Shown in pieces: positions 30,427 through 34,945 of a stretch of DNA of 34,945 nucleotides (the first letter of the stretch is position 1; every line of letters begins with the position of its first letter). The DNA is from an uncultured Psychroserpens sp. (GTDB lineage: Bacteria; Bacteroidota; Bacteroidia; Flavobacteriales; Flavobacteriaceae): positions 1 to 34,945 of the forward strand of contig CAJQOA010000043.1 of NCBI GenBank assembly GCA_905479815.1, in the 5' to 3' direction. The position numbers and the translations under genes were made by a program. The notes under the pieces were generated by a model. That model did no database searches and had not been told where the DNA came from. It saw only the letters and a program-made list of their open reading frames with translations.

Positions 30427-31791
30427 TTAAACTGTCAATGAAAATAATTGAGTTTGAGGTTTTTTTCTTTGTAACAGTAAATCAAAAGCCATGCATATAT
30501 TTCTAATAAATGGTTTCCCTTTTTTTGTCACAGAAATTGATTTTGATTGTATGTCAATGAGACCGTCGTTCTCTAATTCTTTAAGTCTTATAAGTGTATC
30601 TGGAAGTTCTTTAAAATTCATTTTACTGTTATTCCAACTGGTTTTAAAGTGACACATAAGATTAAGAATATGTTGCCTAATTATTAAGTCTTCATCATTA
30701 AGAATATGACCTCTAAAGATGGGTAAAAGATTAGCATCCAATAAATGATAGTAGTCTTCAATACTTTTTGTGTTTTGTGCAAAACCATACCAGCTATCAC
30801 TAATTGCAGAGACACCTAATCCAACCATAACCTGTGTTTTGGATGACGTGTAACCCATAAAGTTTCTATGTAATGTTTCATTCTCTAGGGCAAGATGCAT
30901 TGCGTCTGTTTTTAAAGCGAAATGATCCATGCCTATTTCAATATAATCGGCCTCTTCAAGCATGTTTTTACCTGTTTCATATTGTCTGCGTTTAATTTCG
31001 CCAGTTGGTAAGTCATGGTCCTTATAACCTCGTTGACCATTGCCTTTTATCCAAGGTACATGCGCATAGCTGTAAAAAGCAATACGGTCTGGAAGTAAGG
31101 TTTTTGTTTTTCTTATTGTTTCTTTTACGTGAGCTTCTGTTTGAAATGGTAAGCCAAAAATTATATCATGACTTACTGAAGTATATCCAATGCGACGTGC
31201 TGCTTGAGTTACTTTTTTTACGTTTTCAAATGGTTGAATTCTATGTATTGCCTTTTGGACTGTTTCGTTATAATCTTGAACTCCAAAACTAACTCTCCTA
31301 AAACCTAAATCGTAAAGTGTTTGTAAATGTGAATCAGTAGTGTTGTTTGGATGGCCTTCAAAACTAAATTCATAGTTTTCTGCAAGAGTTGTTCGTTTAA
31401 GGATCTCTTTGATAAGATAGTTTAAGTTTTTAGGACTAAAAAAAGTTGGTGTTCCGCCACCAAGATGTAGCTCCTTTATTTTTGGCTCTGAACCAAATAG
31501 TTTGCAGTATAAATCCCATTCTTTAATTACAGCTTCTATATAAGGGGTTTCTACGTCGTGCCGTTTTGTAATGCGTTTGTTACATCCACAAAAGGTGCAT
31601 AAACTCTCGCAAAACGGTAAATGTATGTAAAGGCTGATACCTTCAGTTGTATTACTTTCGGTAAAGGATTTAACTATACAAGATTTCCATTTATGTAATG
31701 AAAAGGTGTTAATATCCCAATAGGGAACCGTTGGGTAGCTTGTATATCTTGGTCCAGCGATATTATATTTATTTACTAATGATTGATACAT
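30427..31791 (-). CDS. hemN: Oxygen-independent coproporphyrinogen III oxidase HemN
   Basis: HemN makes protoporphyrinogen IX by radical SAM decarboxylation and replaces the oxygen-requiring HemF when oxygen is scarce. The 454-residue protein has the start pattern NIAGPRYTSYPTVPYW typical of genuine HemN, the iron-sulfur motif Cys61-x3-Cys65-x2-Cys68 with an extra Cys70, the GGGTPTF segment and a full-length C-terminal HemN domain. The N-terminal pattern and the Cys70 distinguish it from HemW-type chaperones. It lies between two Usp genes. A degenerate copy of the TGAT-N4-ATCA element precedes it. hemN is a classic FNR-family target in other bacteria, which supports reading the neighbouring palindromes as FNR-type sites. 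Confidence 0.93.
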   Translation of the reverse strand: MYQSLVNKYNIAGPRYTSYPTVPYWDINTFSLHKWKSCIVKSFTESNTTEGISLYIHLPFCESLCTFCGCNKRITKRHDVETPYIEAVIKEWDLYCKLFGSEPKIKELHLGGGTPTFFSPKNLNYLIKEILKRTTLAENYEFSFEGHPNNTTDSHLQTLYDLGFRRVSFGVQDYNETVQKAIHRIQPFENVKKVTQAARRIGYTSVSHDIIFGLPFQTEAHVKETIRKTKTLLPDRIAFYSYAHVPWIKGNGQRGYKDHDLPTGEIKRRQYETGKNMLEEADYIEIGMDHFALKTDAMHLALENETLHRNFMGYTSSKTQVMVGLGVSAISDSWYGFAQNTKSIEDYYHLLDANLLPIFRGHILNDEDLIIRQHILNLMCHFKTSWNNSKMNFKELPDTLIRLKELENDGLIDIQSKSISVTKKGKPFIRNICMAFDLLLQRKKPQTQLFSLTV

Positions 31792-31807
31792 TGTAATTAT
31801 GGTATTA

Positions 31808-31849
31808 TAAAGGTGTATTGTGAGGAAGAGTGTGCTAAATGAAATATCA
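31808..31849 (-). promoter_or_regulatory. Degenerate activator site before hemN
   Basis: On the minus strand 31849-31840 reads TGATATTTCA, which keeps the TGAT half-site and flanking AC of the regulon motif but is two bases short. CACCTTTA at 31815-31808 lies at the expected -7 position but lacks the TA start. The site overlaps the last bases of the preceding Usp gene. It is a weak or diverged version of the element. Confidence 0.35.
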
Positions 31850-32698
31850 GTTCTTGTCTTTTAATGGAATTACCAAAAAGGGAATATTTAAATGAAATCC
31901 AATTTGATTAATTGTGTTTTTGAAGAATAAATTTTCAAAGAATGAATGCTTATTATTAATCATAGCTAAGAGATTGATTTTGTACTTAATTTGAAACTCA
32001 CTAATAGCATCTGTAACATTCATATTTTTAACATCGTGAAATAGAAAAGTGTTGTTTTTAAATGACGATTCTAAGTTTGCTTTGTTTGCTTTTTGTGTTT
32101 CTGTAAGTTCATGACCTATAGAGATATGCATGGCATTAATCCTAGAATGATGTGATGTAGCTATGTCTTTTAAGATGTTTAGTTTTGAGTTTTTGTACAC
32201 GACTTCAAAATCTGTTGGAAATAATATTTCCATTGGAGATTCGTATGAAAAACCAGATGGAATTGCCAATATTGGGCATTTTATTTCTTTAAATATGTGC
32301 ACTGTATTTGAGCCAAACAAAATTTCTTTTGCCCCTGTAGCGCCTTTAGTTCCCATTATAATTATGTCTATAGAATTGTCATTGACATAATCTTTAACGC
32401 CAGATATAATCGTATCAAATCTTGCTTGAGTTACAAATTTATGTTTGGGGTTGTTTTCAAATTGCTTAGAAATCTTAGCTACTAATTTTTCTAGACTCTC
32501 TTGTGAAGTAGTTCTAATGGCATCTCCCAAGCCAAATTGCGCAGGATATCCAAGTACATACTCAACATGATAAACAACTGGTGTATAGGTGTTAAATAAA
32601 TGAAATGTACAAGTGTCGTTTTTAAATAATTGTATGGCATATTTTATAGCATTCCAAGAATTGTCTGAAAAATCTGTTGGTAAAAGTATATGTTTCAT
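31847..32698 (-). CDS. Tandem-domain universal stress protein
   Basis: This 283-residue protein has a first UspA domain beginning MKHILLPTDFSDNSW and an ATP motif GTKGATGAKEILFGSN, then a degenerate second domain ending KHSFFENLFFKN...IPFLVIPL. It starts 14 bp after the stop of the next Usp gene upstream, so it is the second gene of a two-Usp operon controlled by the site near 33618. hemN begins 55 bp beyond its stop and may also be reached by read-through. Confidence 0.88.
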   Translation of the reverse strand: MKHILLPTDFSDNSWNAIKYAIQLFKNDTCTFHLFNTYTPVVYHVEYVLGYPAQFGLGDAIRTTSQESLEKLVAKISKQFENNPKHKFVTQARFDTIISGVKDYVNDNSIDIIIMGTKGATGAKEILFGSNTVHIFKEIKCPILAIPSGFSYESPMEILFPTDFEVVYKNSKLNILKDIATSHHSRINAMHISIGHELTETQKANKANLESSFKNNTFLFHDVKNMNVTDAISEFQIKYKINLLAMINNKHSFFENLFFKNTINQIGFHLNIPFLVIPLKDKN

Positions 32699-32712
32699 AA
32701 TCCTATTTTTTA

Positions 32713-33561
32713 TTAAAAGCGCGCCGTATTTTGCATTGCCAATATTGGTATTTCTAACCCTAGACTTACTTTATCAATTGTTGAAGGAAATAACATGTCT
32801 TCTAAGAAGGAATGCTGGGTGTTAACCATAGTTATCATATCAATATTTTTCTCTTTGATATGTTTTTTGATTGTTTCAGCTACCTTCTTGTTGTTTTCAT
32901 GACAAAAATTAACTTCGTTTTCTCGTAATGTGTCTTTTATAAATGCTTGATTATCCTCTTGTCTTATTGATAATTTATGGCTTTTTGACACGTGTAATAC
33001 ATCAATAATACTTCTATAGGATTTTGCCAAATTTGATAGTAGTTTCAGTTCGCGACGTTTATAAGGCATTAGATAATTAGTAGGGAATAGAATATGTTTG
33101 GGCTGCGTATTTGTGTAATTTGATGGTATAGCTAATACAGGACATTGTACATACTTTAATACTTGAAATGTTTGGCTTCCAAATACAATATGACGTTCAT
33201 CAGATTTGCCTTTTGTTCCCATGATGATGAGGTCTATGTTTTTAGCTTCAGATATGAGATTTGCTTCATCAACTAACGTGTTATAGGCAGAAATAATATG
33301 ATATGTGTAACGAGGGTTTGGAGATATCTCCTTAACCGTTTTAAGTAAGTTCTCTAAACTAGTTTGAGATTCATTTCTAACACTATTTAAAACATCTTCA
33401 AAAACGTCACGTGACACCAATTCGTCATGATCATAAAATTCATTTTGATAAGCATTCATGAAATAGAATGTTGTCTTTTGATATTTAAAAAATTCTAATG
33501 CGTACTTAATTGCATTCATTGAGTTTTCAGAGAAATCGGTTGGTAGAAGTATAGATAACAT
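32713..33561 (-). CDS. Tandem-domain universal stress protein
   Basis: This 282-residue protein has a first UspA domain beginning MLSILLPTDFSENSM with the ATP motif GTKGKSDERHIVFGSQ (G-x2-G-x9-GS) and a degenerate second domain ending QHSFLEDMLFPSTI...IPILAMQN. It is the most divergent of the five in the ATP loop. It is the first gene of a two-Usp operon, with a TGAT-N4-ATCA site and -7 box 26-68 bp upstream. A 196-bp gap separates it from hpf. Confidence 0.88.
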   Translation of the reverse strand: MLSILLPTDFSENSMNAIKYALEFFKYQKTTFYFMNAYQNEFYDHDELVSRDVFEDVLNSVRNESQTSLENLLKTVKEISPNPRYTYHIISAYNTLVDEANLISEAKNIDLIIMGTKGKSDERHIVFGSQTFQVLKYVQCPVLAIPSNYTNTQPKHILFPTNYLMPYKRRELKLLSNLAKSYRSIIDVLHVSKSHKLSIRQEDNQAFIKDTLRENEVNFCHENNKKVAETIKKHIKEKNIDMITMVNTQHSFLEDMLFPSTIDKVSLGLEIPILAMQNTARF

Positions 33562-33586
33562 AATGTTTGTATTTAGTGTTCAATAG

Positions 33587-33629
33587 TAAATGTAGTCTGT
33601 TAATCATATGTAAACTATGATATATATCA
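33587..33629 (-). promoter_or_regulatory. TGAT-N4-ATCA palindrome plus -7 box before the two-Usp operon
   Basis: TGATATATATCA at 33618-33629 is a perfect palindrome including its spacer. On the minus strand TACATTTA at 33594-33587 begins 30 nt from the centre. Predicted transcript start is near 33582, 21 nt before the ATG at 33561. Confidence 0.75.
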
Positions 33630-33757
33630 GATGGTTAGATGTTTAAAAGATTGATGTTTCTTTCGTTATGATTTCAGTTTATAAATCAATAGACCTTATT
33701 ATAACGTTTCTCATTTTCTGACGAAAAAGCACTTTTGTTATCCTTTAGTCTTTCTAT

Positions 33758-34060
33758 TTATAGATAAGGCTTTAGAACATTTTTTCGTTTTTTGAGCTGC
33801 TTGTCTAAATCACTAATAACATGTTTTACTGCTACTTCATAATTTTTTTCATTTGCAGAAGCAAAAACTCTTGGTCCAGTTAGACTAAGTTCAATTTCAC
33901 AAACTTTCCCATGACCTTTTGGATCATTTTCTTTTTTGAAAAACACATCTGCATGAATGAGCATATCATATTTTTCGTTTAGTTTATTTAATTTTTCAGT
34001 TGTATACGTTTCTAGGCTTTGACTTGTATCTACGTGTATAAATTGGATATTTGTTTTCAT
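33758..34060 (-). CDS. hpf: Short ribosome hibernation-promoting factor HPF/YfiA
   Basis: This 100-residue protein is a short-form HPF/RaiA family member: NIQFIHVDTSQSLETYTTEKLNKL at the start, a basic/acidic middle with the DVFFK strand, and the ASANEKNYEVAVKHVISDLDKQLKKRK helix. The family binds the 30S decoding region during stationary phase and blocks translation, giving inactive ribosomes. Only the N-terminal domain is present, as in Bacteroidota and gamma-proteobacterial short HPF. It is transcribed alone from a TGAT-N4-ATCA promoter with an exact TAnnTTTG box and is insulated from upstream sequence by a terminator-like hairpin at 34246-34269. Confidence 0.9.
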   Translation of the reverse strand: MKTNIQFIHVDTSQSLETYTTEKLNKLNEKYDMLIHADVFFKKENDPKGHGKVCEIELSLTGPRVFASANEKNYEVAVKHVISDLDKQLKKRKNVLKPYL

Positions 34061-34084
34061 AAGGTTTTGTTTTTGTTATGTCAT

Positions 34085-34127
34085 CAAATGTATTTAATAT
34101 GATAGTGACGATAAATGATATTTATCA
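34085..34127 (-). promoter_or_regulatory. TGAT-N4-ATCA palindrome plus consensus -7 box before hpf
   Basis: TGATATTTATCA at 34116-34127, flanked to ATGAT...ATCAT, is followed on the minus strand by TACATTTG at 34092-34085, an exact TAnnTTTG, beginning 30 nt from the palindrome centre. Predicted transcript start is near 34080, 20 nt before the ATG. This is the best -7 box of the set. Confidence 0.8.
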
Positions 34128-34241
34128 TTGAACTACTTTTTTTTAGAGAAGAATTATTAATCGTATTTATTTGAAAGTAATTGGAGAAAATGACTAGGTA
34201 AAGTAAATGGTCTTAGTGGCTCTTTTAAAATATTATGAAAC

Positions 34242-34269
34242 AAAAAACGGGAAGCGTGAACTTCCCGTT
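34242..34269 (-). terminator. Terminator-like hairpin upstream of hpf
   Basis: A 9-bp stem (34246-34254 with 34261-34269, 6-nt loop) with a GGGAAG core is followed on the minus strand by six U residues (34247-34242). It would end any transcript coming from 34585 or from the membrane protein gene before the hpf promoter. Confidence 0.7.
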
Positions 34270-34373
34270 GCAGAAGTGTTTAAATTGATAGAAAACCAAT
34301 AGCTCAATAACATTTTAAAAACTTCATAACCTCCTAAACCACCTCAATTGGTGATTAAGGCTTTATTTTTAAA

Positions 34374-34401
34374 GAAACAGGAAGCCGAAACTTCCTGTTT
34401 C
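34374..34401 (-). terminator. Second terminator-like hairpin, related in sequence to 34246-34269
   Basis: An 11-bp stem (34374-34384 with 34391-34401, 6-nt loop) shares the GGAAG...CTTCC core with the hairpin at 34246-34269. On the minus strand it is followed by UUUCUUU, a weaker tract. It may be the first of two terminators for the transcript from 34585. Confidence 0.55.
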
Positions 34402-34585
34402 CTGAAAAGAGCTTAAATTAATTACCTAGTGTATTTGATCTCTAAAATGATTTTCCTTTTAAAAATCATCAAGTCAATTAAACTAAGTTATAATTTCAAA
34501 CTCTATATATGGTCAACAAAGTCTTACGATTTGCTAACCTGTATTTTAAAGTTTATTAGTAATTCAAAGAGCGTTTTTTAATTCT
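34374..34585 (-). ncRNA. Candidate small RNA under the TGAT-N4-ATCA regulon
   Basis: A regulon-type promoter (site 34621-34632, -7 box TATCTTAG at 34597-34590) would start a minus-strand transcript near 34585. The next about 210 nt contain no credible gene (the longest ATG frame I noticed is 15 codons) but do contain an 8-bp internal hairpin near 34442-34464 (ATGATTTT/AAAATCAT) and end in a terminator-like hairpin. This is an inference from promoter, absence of coding and terminator. A longer product ending at 34246 is possible. Confidence 0.35.
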
Positions 34586-34589
34586 AGTA

Positions 34590-34632
34590 CTAAGATAATC
34601 TAGTTCATGGGATTTAAAAATGATATATATCA
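34590..34632 (-). promoter_or_regulatory. TGAT-N4-ATCA palindrome plus -7-like box not followed by a protein gene
   Basis: TGATATATATCA at 34621-34632 is identical to the site before the two-Usp operon. On the minus strand TATCTTAG at 34597-34590 begins 30 nt from the centre, as in the other six promoters, although it matches TAnnTTTG less well. No protein gene follows in the next 500 bp. Confidence 0.6.
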
Positions 34633-34644
34633 GTTTTGATAAAA

Positions 34645-34945
34645 TCACATGTAAATGATATTATAAACTTCATTTAGTAGAAAAATACCGATAAGAAACA
34701 ATAGCGTATAAATTACCTGCACCAGCTTAACGTTAATAAATTTTAACCAAGAGACGGTTTGCTTCGGGAATATAAATAACGATAATCCTATAAGCAATGA
34801 TAACCATCCTATTGAGGTAATTATAGATTTAAAGTTTGGTTCCCAAATGTTGTGAAATAAAATGTTTAGTAGCCCAATAATTATAGCGATCAAGGCTGAT
34901 AGAATCAAAAATTTTTCATCGTTTAAATCATTAAAAATTTGTTTA
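34645..34945 (-). CDS. Small integral membrane protein, 5' end beyond the window
   Basis: At least 99 residues are encoded before the window edge; the frame stays open to 34945, so the start codon is outside and this is a partial gene. The visible part has three predicted membrane helices (around ILSALIAIIIGLLNILF, ITSIGWLSLLIGLSLFIF and LVQVIYTLLFLIGIFLL) and a HNIWEPNF loop that resembles small uncharacterised membrane proteins with an HNxW motif. A TTG at 34908 is the only start inside the window but the residues upstream (FNDLNDEKF) look like real coding sequence. Function unknown. The stop at 34645 lies 12 bp before the palindrome at 34632. Confidence 0.6.
   Translation of the reverse strand, partial: KQIFNDLNDEKFLILSALIAIIIGLLNILFHNIWEPNFKSIITSIGWLSLLIGLSLFIFPKQTVSWLKFINVKLVQVIYTLLFLIGIFLLNEVYNIIYM

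Larger units (their letters stand above)
34061..34644. other. 584-bp intergenic region with two activator sites, hairpins and a possible small RNA
   Basis: No protein gene is supported here. From right to left (minus direction) it holds a TGAT-N4-ATCA site with -7 box (34621 and 34597), about 190 nt of unique sequence, a terminator-like hairpin (34374-34401), a short segment with an AGGAGG and a small hairpin, a second similar hairpin with a U run (34246-34269), and then the hpf promoter (34127-34085). Only very short open frames of 7 and 15 codons occur in the transcribed part. Confidence 0.6.

Noticed and set aside
34304-34327. Seven-codon frame after AGGAGG on the minus strand
   Set aside because: The spacing of two bases is too short for normal initiation and this phylum rarely uses Shine-Dalgarno sequences; kept only as an observation on the structured segment.
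1-34945. CRISPR arrays, tRNA, rRNA, phage or insertion sequences
   Set aside because: No regularly spaced repeats, no cloverleaf or rRNA-like stretches, and no transposase, integrase or terminal repeats were seen.

Overview
The window is a stretch of a Flavobacteriaceae-type Bacteroidota chromosome, probably a marine relative of Olleya, Winogradskyella or Psychroserpens. The evidence is the strongly A+T-rich sequence, the near absence of Shine-Dalgarno sequences, promoters with the Bacteroidota -7 element TAnnTTTG, lipoproteins with Bacteroidota lipoboxes, and best-fitting families such as HemN, EpsG, Wzz-like and tandem universal stress proteins. I see no rRNA, tRNA, CRISPR, phage or insertion sequence.

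Region 1 (about 1-6500) is a thiol and sulfur redox block. Two small rhodaneses, one cytoplasmic and one lipoprotein, precede a DsbD-like transmembrane electron transporter whose N-terminal domain is duplicated. Facing it is a tight minus-strand operon: msrB, msrA, a thioredoxin-fold protein, a glutaredoxin-like protein, a zinc-ribbon protein and an aldo/keto reductase. Region 2 (6687-9011) is a single class A penicillin-binding protein.

Region 3 (9076-22468, all minus strand) is a surface polysaccharide locus. It has a PglC-type initiating phosphoglycosyltransferase, one GT2 glycosyltransferase, an EpsG-like polymerase, a WaaL/Wzy-like protein, a Wzz-like protein, a possible Amj-type flippase, a WbbJ-type and an OafA-type acyltransferase, and a PglD-like acyltransferase. 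Embedded in it is a small acyl-building module: an adenylating ligase, a GNAT, two acyl carrier proteins, a FabH-like condensing enzyme and a short-chain reductase. The simplest reading is that this module makes an unusual acyl or aminoacyl group that decorates an amino sugar. Sugar-nucleotide genes and a Wzx are absent.

Region 4 (22659-34945) is a stress, dormancy and low-oxygen cluster. It holds five tandem-domain universal stress proteins, Hsp20, short HPF, an eRF1-domain-like protein, oxygen-independent coproporphyrinogen oxidase (HemN), an ATP-cone/PD-(D/E)XK nuclease fusion, a beta-CASP metallo-beta-lactamase nuclease and small helical proteins. Seven palindromes of the form TGAT-N4-ATCA (one half-site imperfect in one of them) lie in front of its transcription units. 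In every case a TAnnTT-type -7 box begins exactly 30 nt from the palindrome centre, the geometry of class II activation by a CRP/FNR-family regulator. An eighth, degenerate site precedes hemN. One of the seven is not followed by a protein gene but by a stretch ending in terminator-like hairpins, so it may drive a small RNA. The gene content resembles the mycobacterial DosR dormancy regulon, here apparently under an FNR-type box. This regulon and the acyl-decoration module are the two most interesting systems in the window.
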